Shown here: positions 27,507-37,018 of the stretch, in pieces
How positions within the stretch are numbered: position 1 is the stretch's first letter
How the letters are laid out: the number at the start of each line of letters is the position of its first letter
Source of the DNA: Prochlorococcus marinus bv. HNLC2
GTDB lineage: Bacteria > Cyanobacteriota > Cyanobacteriia > PCC-6307 > Cyanobiaceae
Direction: 5' to 3'
Length of the DNA stretch: 64,000 bases
Assembly: GCA_000218745.1 (NCBI GenBank)
Contig: GL947595.1
Span: 744,532-808,531 of the forward strand
The notes under the pieces: generated by a model
Database searches by the model: none
Told to the model about the DNA's origin: nothing
What the model saw: only the letters and a program-made list of their open reading frames with translations
Position numbers and translations under genes: made by a program

Positions 27507-29123
27507 TCAGTAGTTATCACTTCCATAACCGTATGGCTCAGTAACTAGGGGTGCTTCACCCTTCCAATTTTCTACTGGGGGTGGAGAAGAAGTTAACCAC
27601 TCTGGAGTTAGAGCTTTCCATGGATTATCACCTGCTTTTTTGCCATTTTTAACACTTAAAAAAATATTGATTAAAAAAGGAATAGTACTTATTGCCATGA
27701 ACAAAGCACCTAAACTACTTATCTGATTTACAAATTGAAATTGAGGATCATATTCTGCGACTCTTCTTGGCATACCATTTAATCCAAGCCAGTGTTGCGG
27801 TGCAAAACATAAATTGAAACCAATGAAAGTTAAGGCAAAGTGAAGTATACCTAATTTCTCATCTAAAAGTTTTCCTGTTACCTTTGGAAACCAATGATAA
27901 ATAGATGAAAAAATCACAAAGACAGAACCTCCATAAACAATGTAGTGAAAATGCGCAACCACGAAATATGTATCATGGACATGAATATCAAAAGGTACTT
28001 GTGCAAGAGCAACTCCTGTTATGCCTCCAAAAACAAAATTTATTATGAAACCGCAAGAAAATAGCATTGCACTATTTATCGAAATTTTCCCGCCCCACAT
28101 AGTAGCTACCCAGTTAAAGAATTTTATTCCAGTAGGAACGGCAATAAATGCTGTTGCAATCGTAAAAAACAACCTCATCCATGGAGGTGTTCCACTTGTG
28201 AACATATGATGTGCCCAAACAACAAGACCTAAAACTACTATTCCCATTATTGAAAAAACCATTGTCTTATATCCAAAAAGGGGTTTTCTGCAATGAATAG
28301 GAAGGATTTCGCTTACCAAGCCAAATGCTGGTAGCACCATGATATAAACTGCTGGGTGAGAATAAAACCAGAATAAATGCTGATAAACAACAACGTTGCC
28401 ACCTAAAACAGGATTAAAAAAACCAGTATTTGCAACGATATCAAAACTTAATAAAATAAGAGTCCCTGCTAAGACAGGTGTAGATAGAACTACAAGTATG
28501 CTAGTTCCTAACATTGCCCAGCAATACATGGGTAATTGCATTAACTTAAGACCTGGTCTTCTTAATTTTAAAATTGTTGCTATAAAGTTAATCCCTCCAA
28601 AAATGGAACTCCCACCAAGTAAAAGGACACTTAAAATCCATACAATCTGTCCAGATTGAGGAGTGGTTATACTAAGAGGCGGATATGCCGTCCAACCTGC
28701 TTGAGCAGCACCATCGATAAAATAACTAGTAATTAGCATTAAACCAGAGGGTGGTATCAACCAAAAAGCGACAGCATTTAATCTTGGGAAAGCCATATCT
28801 CTCGCCCCAACGTAAAAAGGTATTAAATAATTTCCAAACGCTCCATTTACTACTGGAACAATCCATAGAAAAATCATAATTGTTCCATGTAATGTTAGAA
28901 CCTGGTTATAAACATCTCTTGGCATGAAATCAGACATTGGACTAGTAAGCTCAATTCTTATGGCACTAGCTAAAGTTCCACCAACTAAATAAAAAAGGAA
29001 TCCACAAACAAGATATTGAATACCAATTACTTTATGGTCCAAACTAAAACTAAAATATCTTAGAAAACCTTTAGGTTGGATTTTCTCTGTAACTTGATTT
29101 TTTTTATCTATTAATATTGTCAT
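27507..29123 (-). CDS. ctaD: cytochrome c oxidase subunit I
   Basis: A 538-residue haem-copper oxidase core subunit with 12 spans, binding haem a and the a3-CuB centre. The low-spin haem His is in VLTLHGTIMIF, the CuB His-Tyr cross-link motif is WFYSHPAVYIM, paired His in WAHHMFTSG, and the last haem ligands are in FVVAHFHYIVYGG. The ctaC stop overlaps the ctaD start by four bases (ATGA type). Confidence 0.97.
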   Translation of the reverse strand: MTILIDKKNQVTEKIQPKGFLRYFSFSLDHKVIGIQYLVCGFLFYLVGGTLASAIRIELTSPMSDFMPRDVYNQVLTLHGTIMIFLWIVPVVNGAFGNYLIPFYVGARDMAFPRLNAVAFWLIPPSGLMLITSYFIDGAAQAGWTAYPPLSITTPQSGQIVWILSVLLLGGSSIFGGINFIATILKLRRPGLKLMQLPMYCWAMLGTSILVVLSTPVLAGTLILLSFDIVANTGFFNPVLGGNVVVYQHLFWFYSHPAVYIMVLPAFGLVSEILPIHCRKPLFGYKTMVFSIMGIVVLGLVVWAHHMFTSGTPPWMRLFFTIATAFIAVPTGIKFFNWVATMWGGKISINSAMLFSCGFIINFVFGGITGVALAQVPFDIHVHDTYFVVAHFHYIVYGGSVFVIFSSIYHWFPKVTGKLLDEKLGILHFALTFIGFNLCFAPQHWLGLNGMPRRVAEYDPQFQFVNQISSLGALFMAISTIPFLINIFLSVKNGKKAGDNPWKALTPEWLTSSPPPVENWKGEAPLVTEPYGYGSDNY

Positions 29124-29920
29124 GCTTTTAACTCATCTTTCTTATTTTGATTAAACCAATTTTCATAATCAGATTGTTCTTCAACAATTATTGATGCTCT
29201 CATGCCTCCATGGTAGGGACCACATAATTCAGCACAAATTATTGGATATTTACCTACCTTTGTGGGAGTAAAATTTAAAACAGTTGGCTGTCCAGGAATA
29301 ATATCTTGTTTTATTCGAAATTCTGGAATCCAAAATGCATGAATAACATCTTTTGATTCCATTTTTACTGATATCTCTTTATTAACAGGAACATGAAGCT
29401 CCCCAGATATAAAATCTCCTTTTGGGTAATTGAATAAGAAAGCGAATTGCATTGCAGAAACTTCAATATTGGTATCTATCAAACTAAGATTATTATTAGA
29501 CTGACTTATTCCGGCCCAAATTTTTTCTGAATTATTTCCCATTGCACTGTGGTCATGATTAAGTTCATTCATGCCTCCCATTCGGTCATAAATGTTGTAA
29601 CTATATAAACCTACTAATAGAACAATGATTGATGGAATTACTGTCCAAATTATTTCTAACTTTAAATTTCCCTCTAATGCAATTCCATCACCAATTTGAC
29701 CTTTTCTTTTTCTAAATTTAATTAAACTGTATACAACTAATAGAGACATTCCAATAAATAATATTAAACCGATAATAAAAAGAATCTTGAACAACTCATC
29801 ATAAATCGGAGCATTAATACTAGCTTCAGTTGGCAGTAAATTAACATTAAATCCAATCCAAAAAGATATACCAATTACTCCAGAGATAATAAAAATTAAA
29901 TAAGAAGATTTACTTAACAA
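29120..29920 (-). CDS. ctaC: cytochrome c oxidase subunit II
   Basis: A 266-residue protein with two N-terminal spans (about 8-26 and 45-66) and a soluble CuA domain. The CuA ligands are complete: His in DVIHAFWIPEF and the ICAELCGPYHGGM motif. Between span 2 and the cupredoxin core lies an insertion with a His/Met-rich stretch (NHDHSAMGNN). First gene of ctaCDE, divergent from ctaA. Confidence 0.95.
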   Translation of the reverse strand: MLSKSSYLIFIISGVIGISFWIGFNVNLLPTEASINAPIYDELFKILFIIGLILFIGMSLLVVYSLIKFRKRKGQIGDGIALEGNLKLEIIWTVIPSIIVLLVGLYSYNIYDRMGGMNELNHDHSAMGNNSEKIWAGISQSNNNLSLIDTNIEVSAMQFAFLFNYPKGDFISGELHVPVNKEISVKMESKDVIHAFWIPEFRIKQDIIPGQPTVLNFTPTKVGKYPIICAELCGPYHGGMRASIIVEEQSDYENWFNQNKKDELKA

Positions 29921-30148
29921 ATTTAGATTAAAACTTTTATATTTTTACGTTATTACCTTTTTAGATTTTTGCATTATTTTTAAAAGGAATAATCTATAAA
30001 TTCACAACTTCTTAATAATTAAAAAAAAAATATTCATTATCTATTGATTTTTTAATATGAATGTCAGGAAAGGAAAACGATGAAAGAGTAAATATAATAC
30101 TCCTAAAAAGATTTGGTTTTTATTAATATTCTATCTTTGAAATTAAAT

Positions 30149-30166
30149 TATTATGCAAACATAATA
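30149..30166. promoter_or_regulatory. inverted repeat in the ctaC-ctaA divergent region
   Basis: The 7-base arms TATTATG and CATAATA are separated by CAAA, 13 bases before the GTG start of ctaA. A TATAAT-like hexamer lies at 30093-30098. The 259-base divergent region is otherwise AT-rich with no ORF. The repeat could be an operator or a leader hairpin. Confidence 0.3.
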
Positions 30167-30179
30167 GGCTTTATTCTTT

Positions 30180-31103
30180 GTGAATAAGTTAGAAAATTAT
30201 CAAACAAAATATATACCAACACTTATTAAATTAGGCAATCATTCTGTTTTGGCAATTATAGCTTTAATTGCCATCGGAAGTGCTACCAGAGTTATGGAAG
30301 CTGGGTTAGCTTGTCCTGATTGGCCTCTATGTTACGGAACTTTTCTTCCTCTTGGTCATATGAATATGAGGGTATTCTTGGAGTGGTTCCATAGATTAGA
30401 TGCATTTTTAGTGGGTATATTAATTCTTGTACAATTCTCTTTATCTATTATTTGGAGAAGATTTCTACCAAAAGGATTGATAAAAATTTATTCATTTTTA
30501 CTTTTTTTAGTTGTTTTCCAAGGCTCTTTAGGAGCATTAACCGTTATCAATACATTAGCTTCATACGCAGTCATTAGTCATTTATTAATAGCTTTCTCTC
30601 TCTTAATAACTGCAACTTATATTATTCAAAGTCTTCAAAATGAAAGCTCTATAAATTCAAAATTTTGGTGGAGGTCTTTATTATGTATTCCTCTAATTTT
30701 AACATTAATTCAATCTGCAATTGGTGTAAGACTCTCCTCTACCTGGTCTGCTCATTTATGTTTATCAGTTAATCAAAATTGCCTTATTTTAAATTCTCAT
30801 AAATTATTTGCATTGCCTGTAGCTATTTCAATTTTTGCAATAATTATTGTTGCGGCAATTGATCGAATTTTATTCATAAATAATTGGAAATTTTTAATTT
30901 CTTTACTTATTCTTCTTGGATCACAAATAACCTTAGGTGTTTTAAGCTTAAAAACAAATTTAAATCAACCTTTATTAATTGTTAGTCATCAATTAGTTGC
31001 TTCATTATTAATTGCTAATTTGTCCACTTTAGTTTTTAGAAATCAAGATAAGAATTTTAATGTTAATTCTCTTAAAAAGAAAGTTATTTTTAGTTACAAC
31101 TAA
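30180..31103 (+). CDS. ctaA: haem A synthase (CtaA)
   Basis: A 307-residue membrane protein with eight predicted spans in two related four-helix halves. Haem-ligand histidines are in the [12 protein letters not shown] motif of the first half and near NSHKLFALP in the second. It oxidises the C8 methyl of haem O to give haem A for the adjacent aa3 oxidase. The GTG start follows an inverted repeat. The stop overlaps the ctaB start by one base. Confidence 0.93.
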   Translation: MNKLENYQTKYIPTLIKLGNHSVLAIIALIAIGSATRVMEAGLACPDWPLCYGTFLPLGHMNMRVFLEWFHRLDAFLVGILILVQFSLSIIWRRFLPKGLIKIYSFLLFLVVFQGSLGALTVINTLASYAVISHLLIAFSLLITATYIIQSLQNESSINSKFWWRSLLCIPLILTLIQSAIGVRLSSTWSAHLCLSVNQNCLILNSHKLFALPVAISIFAIIIVAAIDRILFINNWKFLISLLILLGSQITLGVLSLKTNLNQPLLIVSHQLVASLLIANLSTLVFRNQDKNFNVNSLKKKVIFSYN

Positions 31104-32113
31104 TGAAAAGTAATTTTGACAACCTAAATATGCAATCCTCATTAAGGGAAGAAGTAGTACCATCCCGAAAAAAAATTAAACTTCCTCCTTGGTTAGAGGT
31201 CGCTAAGCCAAGATTAATACCACTCCTACTCGCTACAACACTTGGAGGAATGGCATTAAGTGAAGAATGGCCATTATCATCTCCTAAATTAGTTTGTACT
31301 CTTGGAGGTGGTGCATTAGCTGCTGCAGCTGCTGGAGCATTAAATTGCTTATGGGAAATGGATTTAGATAAGAGAATGAACCGCACAAGTAGCAGAGCAT
31401 TACCATCTGGCAAATTATCTTTTAATTCTGTTTTTTTTGGTGCGGTATCTTGTACATTAGCTGCTTCAATGCTTTTAGTTAGCGGAGTTAATTATCTTGC
31501 TGCAGGTCTTACATTATTAGGCTTATGCAGTTATGTACTTTTGTATACTATCGTCCTTAAACCAAGAACTACACAGAATATTGTTTTTGGAGGAGTTGCG
31601 GGTGCTATCCCTCCCCTTGTTGGAGCTTCAGCAGCTTCTGGTCATATTGGATTAAGTGGTTGGTGGCTTTTTGGTTTAGTTATGGTTTGGACACCTGCTC
31701 ATTTTTGGGCTTTAGCAATTTTATTAAAAGATGATTATGCCTCTGTAGGTATACCAATGTTGCCATCAGTAAAAGGATCAGTATTTACAGTCAAGGCTAT
31801 ATCGCGCTATGGAATAGCGACTGTAATTATGAGTATTTTTGGTATTTTTGCTTTACCAGAAGGTGGTTTGATTTATGAAATTTTAGTTCTTCCATTTAAT
31901 GCTCGGCTATTACAACTTATTTTTAGATTAAAAAATTCACCAGATGATTTATCTTTAGCTAAAGGTTTATTTAGATGGTCAATTTTATATATGTTTGGAA
32001 TATGTCTATTATTAATTATTGCCAGAACAAATCTTTCTGTTGGATTTGAACAACAGACTTTAACAATAGCTTCAGCAATTTTTTCAGAAATCAATAATTT
32101 ACTAAATTTTTGA
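31103..32113 (+). CDS. ctaB: protohaem IX farnesyltransferase (haem O synthase)
   Basis: A 336-residue UbiA-family membrane enzyme that adds a farnesyl group to haem B. The Asp-rich motif is present in a form typical of CtaB ([23 protein letters not shown]), as is the later [17 protein letters not shown]. Acts before CtaA in the same pathway; the two genes overlap by one base. Confidence 0.95.
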   Translation: MKSNFDNLNMQSSLREEVVPSRKKIKLPPWLEVAKPRLIPLLLATTLGGMALSEEWPLSSPKLVCTLGGGALAAAAAGALNCLWEMDLDKRMNRTSSRALPSGKLSFNSVFFGAVSCTLAASMLLVSGVNYLAAGLTLLGLCSYVLLYTIVLKPRTTQNIVFGGVAGAIPPLVGASAASGHIGLSGWWLFGLVMVWTPAHFWALAILLKDDYASVGIPMLPSVKGSVFTVKAISRYGIATVIMSIFGIFALPEGGLIYEILVLPFNARLLQLIFRLKNSPDDLSLAKGLFRWSILYMFGICLLLIIARTNLSVGFEQQTLTIASAIFSEINNLLNF

Positions 32114-32136
32114 TATAAATAAATTAAATTAACTAA

Positions 32137-33156
32137 TTGATGAATTACATTCAGATTAAAAATCTATCAAAAAGATACTTTGATGTTAATGCTCTTGAAA
32201 ATATTAATATTAAAATTTCTAAGGGAAGTTTATTTGGTTTATTAGGCCCTAATGGTGCAGGTAAAACGACACTATTAAAAATTCTTGCAACTTTAATTTC
32301 ACCCGATGATGGGAAAGTTGAAATTAATGAAATTGATTTAGTAAAAAAACCAAGACAAATTCGTGAACTAATTGGTTATGTAGCCCAAGAGATTTCTTTA
32401 GATAAGATTCTTACTGGAAGGGAATTATTAGATTTTCAAGCAGACCTTTACCATATTCCAAAAACAAAAAAATTGCAAAGAATTCAAGATCTGATTATTA
32501 AATTAGATATGGAAGATTGGATTGATAGAAAATGTGGAACATATTCTGGTGGTATGAAAAGAAGAATTGATTTAGCTGCAGGCCTATTGCATCTTCCCAA
32601 GGTCTTAATTCTTGATGAGCCTACGGTTGGACTTGACATAGAGAGTAGAAATATAATTTGGGATTTATTAAAAAATTTAAAGGATGATGGAATGACAATA
32701 ATTTTAAGCAGTCATTATCTTAATGAAATAGATTACTTAGCTGATACTGTTGTAATTATCAACGATGGTAAAGTTATAGATCAGGGGAATCCTAATTATC
32801 TTAAAAGTAAACTAGGAGGTGAGAGAATTTCATTAAAAGTAAGAGAATTTAGTTCGCCAGAAGAGTCTGAAAAGGTCAAAGAAATTTTAAATAAAATAGA
32901 TGGAATTCGCCAAATAGTAATAAACTCCGCTCAAGGTTATTCCTTAAACTTTATCGCTGAGAAAGAAAAAGATTTTTTAACAAAATTAAAAGTTGAATTA
33001 GCTTTTTCAAAATTTGAAATATTTTCTCTTACTCAGAGTCAGCCAAGCCTTGATGACGTTTATCTTCAAGCTACAGGAAAAACATTGCAAGACGCAGAAA
33101 TATTCATGGCAGGTAAAAGAGATCTTAAAAAAGAATCTAAACAATCTATGAGATGA
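32137..33156 (+). CDS. ABC transporter ATP-binding protein, DrrA type
   Basis: A 339-residue ABC ATPase with Walker A GPNGAGKTT near 38, signature YSGGMKRRIDLAAGLLHLP, Walker B VLILDEPTVGLDIES, and H-loop SSHYLNE. A C-terminal domain of about 100 residues after the ATPase core is typical of DrrA-like export ATPases. It pairs with the DrrB-like permease 55 bases downstream. Substrate unknown. Confidence 0.88.
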   Translation: MMNYIQIKNLSKRYFDVNALENINIKISKGSLFGLLGPNGAGKTTLLKILATLISPDDGKVEINEIDLVKKPRQIRELIGYVAQEISLDKILTGRELLDFQADLYHIPKTKKLQRIQDLIIKLDMEDWIDRKCGTYSGGMKRRIDLAAGLLHLPKVLILDEPTVGLDIESRNIIWDLLKNLKDDGMTIILSSHYLNEIDYLADTVVIINDGKVIDQGNPNYLKSKLGGERISLKVREFSSPEESEKVKEILNKIDGIRQIVINSAQGYSLNFIAEKEKDFLTKLKVELAFSKFEIFSLTQSQPSLDDVYLQATGKTLQDAEIFMAGKRDLKKESKQSMR

Positions 33157-33211
33157 TTTTATGTTTAGTTGAAATATCAAACTATAATTAAAAAAAAATA
33201 TAATTTCATTA

Positions 33212-34036
33212 ATGGAACTTAAGCAATTTAATTTTTTATTTCTTTATCAAGAAACTTTTGCTTTAACTAAGAGATTATTTATACAGCTAAAAAGAAGACC
33301 CTCAACTCTCGTAGCGGGTATTTTACAACCCATTATCTGGCTGTTTTTGTTTGGAGCTTTATTTTCAAACGCGCCAAAAGATTTTTTACCAGGTGTTGAT
33401 TCGTATGGTAATTTTTTGGGTGCAGGACTAATTGTGTTTACGGCATTCAGCGGAGCATTAAATTCAGGCTTGCCACTTATGTTTGATAGAGAATTTGGTT
33501 TTTTAAATAGATTATTGGTTGCCCCTTTAACAAGTAGATTATCAATTGTTTTGTCATCCTTTTTGTATATTACTATTCTGAGTTTTATTCAAAGTATTGC
33601 GATAATGTTTATCTCTTATTTACTTGGTTATGGATTCCCAGAATTTTTTGGATTAGGGATAGTATTTGCTACTTTAATTTTATTGGTTTTGTTCGTAACT
33701 TCAATTAGTTTATGTTTAGCTTTTATTCTCCCAGGACATATTGAATTAATAGCTTTGATTTTTGTAGTTAATCTTCCCTTATTGTTTGCAAGTACGGCTT
33801 TAGCTCCAATATCTTTTATGCCTGCATGGCTTGGGTGGATTGCATCTTTTAATCCTTTAACATTTGCAATTGAACCAATAAGGGTATCATATACTTCAAG
33901 TATTAATTTAGACTTTATCGCTTTACATGCACCCTATGGAGATTTGACTTGTAGAAATTGTATTTCACTACTTTTTATATTGACCATTTCCTCCTTAATA
34001 GTCATAAATCCATTACTTAATAAAAAACTTAATTAA
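33212..34036 (+). CDS. ABC-2 type permease, DrrB type
   Basis: A 274-residue membrane protein with six spans in the ABC-2 pattern, with the family motif region FDREFGFLNRLLVAPLTSRLSI after span 2. It should form an exporter with the preceding DrrA-type ATPase. Location after haem A synthesis genes is common in marine picocyanobacteria, but the cargo is unknown. Confidence 0.87.
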   Translation: MELKQFNFLFLYQETFALTKRLFIQLKRRPSTLVAGILQPIIWLFLFGALFSNAPKDFLPGVDSYGNFLGAGLIVFTAFSGALNSGLPLMFDREFGFLNRLLVAPLTSRLSIVLSSFLYITILSFIQSIAIMFISYLLGYGFPEFFGLGIVFATLILLVLFVTSISLCLAFILPGHIELIALIFVVNLPLLFASTALAPISFMPAWLGWIASFNPLTFAIEPIRVSYTSSINLDFIALHAPYGDLTCRNCISLLFILTISSLIVINPLLNKKLN

Positions 34037-34114
34037 ATTTATAAATTTTAAAATTCAAATTTTTAAATTCTAGTAAATAAATATCTCTTATTGATATAAA
34101 AATAATACTTGAAA

Positions 34115-35854
34115 TTACATCATACCAGGCATTCCCATGCCACCCATACCAGGCATTCCCATGCCACCCATACCAGGCATTCCCATGCCACCCATACCAG
34201 GCATTCCCATGCCACCCATACCAGGCATGCCCATACCACCCATGCCTCCCATAGGATCTCCTGGTGCTCCAGCTGGAGCTTCTGGTTCAGGTATATCTGC
34301 AACTGCTACTTCAGTGGTTAATAGCATTGAGGCTATTGATATAGCATCCTCTAAAGATAAACGTAAAACTTTTGATGGATCTAGGATCCCAGATTTATTC
34401 AAGTCTTCATATTTACCGGTAAGAACATTAAATCCTTTTTTTAGACGTAGGATATCTGAAACAACAACTTCCCCGTTATATCCTCCATTCGATGCAATTT
34501 GCTTGGCAGGTTCTTTGAGAGCCTTTGCAACAATTTGTATTCCAGTTTTTTGATCTAGTGAGATTTTTGTATCTAATTTTGTAAGACTTTCTGAAATTTC
34601 AATTAAAGTTTGACCTCCACCAGAAACAACGCCTTCTTCTATCGCTGCCTTGGTAGCATTTAAAGAGTCCTCTATTCTTAATTTTTTATACTTCATTTCT
34701 GTTTCAGTAGCGGCTCCTACTTTGATTAATGCAACTCCTCCAGAAAGTTTTGCAATTCTCTCATTAATCTTATCTTTGTCGTATTCCAAATCAGTTAAAT
34801 CAACTTCCTTTTTAAGCTTTTCAACCCTTGCTTTTACAGAATCTTTTGTATCTTCAAAAGCTACTATGGTTGTATTGTCCTTCGAGATAGTTATTTTTTT
34901 TGCTTTTCCTAAATCATTTATTGTTACTTTCTCAAGTGACATTGATTTATCCTCACTTATTAATTTCCCCCCTGTAAGAATCGCAATATCCTCTAAAGCA
35001 GCTTTTCTTCTTTCTCCAAAAGATGGTGCTCTCACCGCAGAAACATTTAAAATACCTGCATTTTTATTCATTACAAGAGTTGTTAAAGCTTCTCCTTCAA
35101 TATCTTCTGCAATAATTAGAAAAGGTGAACTAGATTTCTGAATCTCTTCAAGAATCGGAACTAAATTATTTAAAGTTGATATTTTTTGATCTGTAATTAA
35201 TATCTTTGGGTTATCAAGTTCACATATTTGTCTATCTTGATCTGTAATAAAATATGGTGAACTATAACCTCTGTCAAAAGACATACCCTCTGTAATATCT
35301 AACTCTGTTTCTAATGATTGAGATTCTTCAACAGTTATAACTCCATCTGAGGTTACTTTATCCATGGCGTTTGCAATTATTAAGCCAATTTCTTCATCAC
35401 CTCCAGCACTAACAGAAGCAACTTTTTTGATGTCGCCTCCAGCTACTTGGATACTTTTATCTTTTAGTTGTTTAACTATGAGTGATAAAGCGATATTCAT
35501 ACCTTTTTTAATCTCTATAGGACTTGCTCCTGCTGCAATATTTTTTAACCCTTCTTGAACCATAATTTGAGTGAGTATTGTCGCAGTAGTGGTTCCATCT
35601 CCGGCTTTCTCTTTTGTCTTGGAGGCTACTTGTTCAATTAATTTGGCGCCTAAATTCGAAAAAGGATTTTCAAGTTCAATTTCTTTAGCAACAGTTGATC
35701 CATCTCTTACAACATCAGGTGTGCCAAATTGTTTCTCAATAACAACATTTTTTGCTTTTGGTCCAAGTGTTACTTTTACAGCATTTGCAACAGTATTAAC
35801 CCCTCTTTCAAGTGCATCTCTTGATTCATCTGAAAAACTTAATTGCTTTGGCAT
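34115..35854 (-). CDS. groL: chaperonin GroEL with expanded Gly-Met tail
   Basis: A 579-residue chaperonin subunit that forms 14-mers and folds proteins with GroES. The N-terminal [17 protein letters not shown]-binding DGTTTATIL, and apical domain are complete. GroES is not adjacent, which fits the GroEL2 copy of cyanobacteria. The C-terminal tail, normally a short GGM repeat, is here expanded to four perfect copies and one variant copy of an octapeptide GGMGMPGM. I see no CIRCE operator upstream. Confidence 0.95.
   Translation of the reverse strand: MPKQLSFSDESRDALERGVNTVANAVKVTLGPKAKNVVIEKQFGTPDVVRDGSTVAKEIELENPFSNLGAKLIEQVASKTKEKAGDGTTTATILTQIMVQEGLKNIAAGASPIEIKKGMNIALSLIVKQLKDKSIQVAGGDIKKVASVSAGGDEEIGLIIANAMDKVTSDGVITVEESQSLETELDITEGMSFDRGYSSPYFITDQDRQICELDNPKILITDQKISTLNNLVPILEEIQKSSSPFLIIAEDIEGEALTTLVMNKNAGILNVSAVRAPSFGERRKAALEDIAILTGGKLISEDKSMSLEKVTINDLGKAKKITISKDNTTIVAFEDTKDSVKARVEKLKKEVDLTDLEYDKDKINERIAKLSGGVALIKVGAATETEMKYKKLRIEDSLNATKAAIEEGVVSGGGQTLIEISESLTKLDTKISLDQKTGIQIVAKALKEPAKQIASNGGYNGEVVVSDILRLKKGFNVLTGKYEDLNKSGILDPSKVLRLSLEDAISIASMLLTTEVAVADIPEPEAPAGAPGDPMGGMGGMGMPGMGGMGMPGMGGMGMPGMGGMGMPGMGGMGMPGMM
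34121..34240 (-). repeat. 24-base tandem repeat in the groL 3' end
   Basis: Four perfect copies of a 24-base unit at 34121-34144, 34145-34168, 34169-34192 and 34193-34216, then a variant copy at 34217-34240. Read on the minus strand each encodes GGMGMPGM. The copies are base-identical, including at synonymous positions, which points to recent duplication by slippage or unequal recombination. Confidence 0.95.
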
Positions 35855-35881
35855 CTTTAATTAATTCATTTATTACTCTAA

Positions 35882-35928
35882 TTTCCCACAGAAAAGTTAA
35901 TTAAATCATTGTTGATTAAGTGGGGAAA
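35882..35928. promoter_or_regulatory. long-loop inverted repeat upstream of groL
   Basis: TTTCCCAC (35882-35889) can pair with GTGGGGAAA (35920-35928), with about 30 bases between. It lies about 28 bases upstream of the groL start. It is not a CIRCE element, whose arms are TTAGCACTC/GAGTGCTAA. Regulatory meaning is inferred from position only. Confidence 0.25.
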
Positions 35929-35985
35929 GCCGAATTTGTCCAAAATTTTTACCACATTTTATTAAATAGATAGTATCTTTAGAGT

Positions 35986-36165
35986 ATGGATGATACAGGA
36001 AATTTTGTTTTTACATTAACTGCAACCCTAGCAGTAGCAATGACACTTGTATATTTCCCCTTAAGATTTTTCTTGACCTTGACAGCTAGAAGTAGAAGAT
36101 TAAAACTATTACAAAGAATAAGGAGATTAAGAGACGAATTAGGTCAACCTTACGAAAGTATTTGA
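35986..36165 (+). CDS. small membrane-anchored hypothetical protein (59 aa)
   Basis: A 59-residue ORF starting MDDTGNFVFTLTATLAVAMT with one N-terminal membrane span (about 8-30) and a strongly basic amphipathic C-terminus (RSRRLKLLQRIRRLRDELGQ). Composition and position in a gap between divergent groL and convergent fabG support a real gene. No family recognised; possibly a thylakoid-associated mini-protein. Confidence 0.6.
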   Translation: MDDTGNFVFTLTATLAVAMTLVYFPLRFFLTLTARSRRLKLLQRIRRLRDELGQPYESI

Positions 36166-36167
36166 AC

Positions 36168-36917
36168 TTATATATTCATTCCCCCATCTATGCTAATAGT
36201 TTGTCCAGTGATGTAATCACTCGCATAACTAGAAGCTAAAAATCCAGAGAGCTCAGCAATTTGCTTCGTTTGACCAAGTTTATTTAATGGGATCATTTTT
36301 AAAATTTCATCAGTATTTAACTTTTCAGTCATTTCGGTTTCAATAAAACCGGGAGCGATTGCATTAACATTAATACCCCTTGAAGCAAATTCTTTTGCAC
36401 AAGTCTTTGTAAATCCTATTACTCCAGCTTTCGCTGAAGAATAATTGGCTTGACCTGGATTGCCAATTAAACCAACAATTGAAGTTATATTTATAATTTT
36501 CCCACTTCTTTGCTTGAGCATAAATTTTGATACATACTTTGTGCAAAGAAAAACTCCTTTCAAATTAGTATTCATAACATCGTCCCATTGAGAAGATTTC
36601 ATTCTCATCAATAAGTTATCGCGAGTAATGCCTGCATTATTAACAAGAATATCAATTGATCCGCTTTGTTTAATAATCGTTTCAATTGAATTATTTACAT
36701 CATCCTCATCCGAAACATCAAATTTTATTTTGTAAGACTTTCTTCCAAAAGTTTTAATTGTTTCTACAACTTCCTTTGCCTTCTCATCAGATGATGAGTA
36801 ATTTACAATTACTTCTGCACCTAATTCTCCTAAATGTAAAGCTATTGCTTTCCCAATGCCTCTACTAGCTCCTGTAATTAAGGCAACTTTTCCTGAGAGA
36901 TCTTTTGGCTGATACAT
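36168..36917 (-). CDS. fabG: 3-oxoacyl-[acyl-carrier-protein] reductase
   Basis: A 249-residue short-chain dehydrogenase that reduces 3-oxoacyl-ACP with NADPH in fatty acid elongation. The cofactor motif TGASRGIGKA (16-25), NNAG, and the catalytic Ser and YSSAKAG Tyr-x-x-x-Lys are in place. The C-terminal SDYITGQTISIDGGMNI is typical FabG. It ends 2 bases from the converging small ORF. Confidence 0.93.
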   Translation of the reverse strand: MYQPKDLSGKVALITGASRGIGKAIALHLGELGAEVIVNYSSSDEKAKEVVETIKTFGRKSYKIKFDVSDEDDVNNSIETIIKQSGSIDILVNNAGITRDNLLMRMKSSQWDDVMNTNLKGVFLCTKYVSKFMLKQRSGKIINITSIVGLIGNPGQANYSSAKAGVIGFTKTCAKEFASRGINVNAIAPGFIETEMTEKLNTDEILKMIPLNKLGQTKQIAELSGFLASSYASDYITGQTISIDGGMNI

Positions 36918-37018
36918 TTTAAATTTCTAGTAATTTTTCTAATAATTTAAAATCGTAGTACTATTTGTGTAAATAATAGTGATTTATTTATAATAATTAG
37001 AATATTAAAAAGATTATT

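Noticed and set aside
34121-34240. Direct repeats that might be read as a CRISPR array
   Set aside because: Units are contiguous without spacers, lie in frame inside groL and encode the GroEL tail.
34137-35864. Several plus-strand ORFs opposite groL (60-163 residues)
   Set aside because: They are antisense shadows of a strongly conserved gene; their composition follows the reverse of GroEL codons.
35855-35985. CIRCE heat-shock operator before groL
   Set aside because: The visible inverted repeat does not match CIRCE arms in sequence or spacing.
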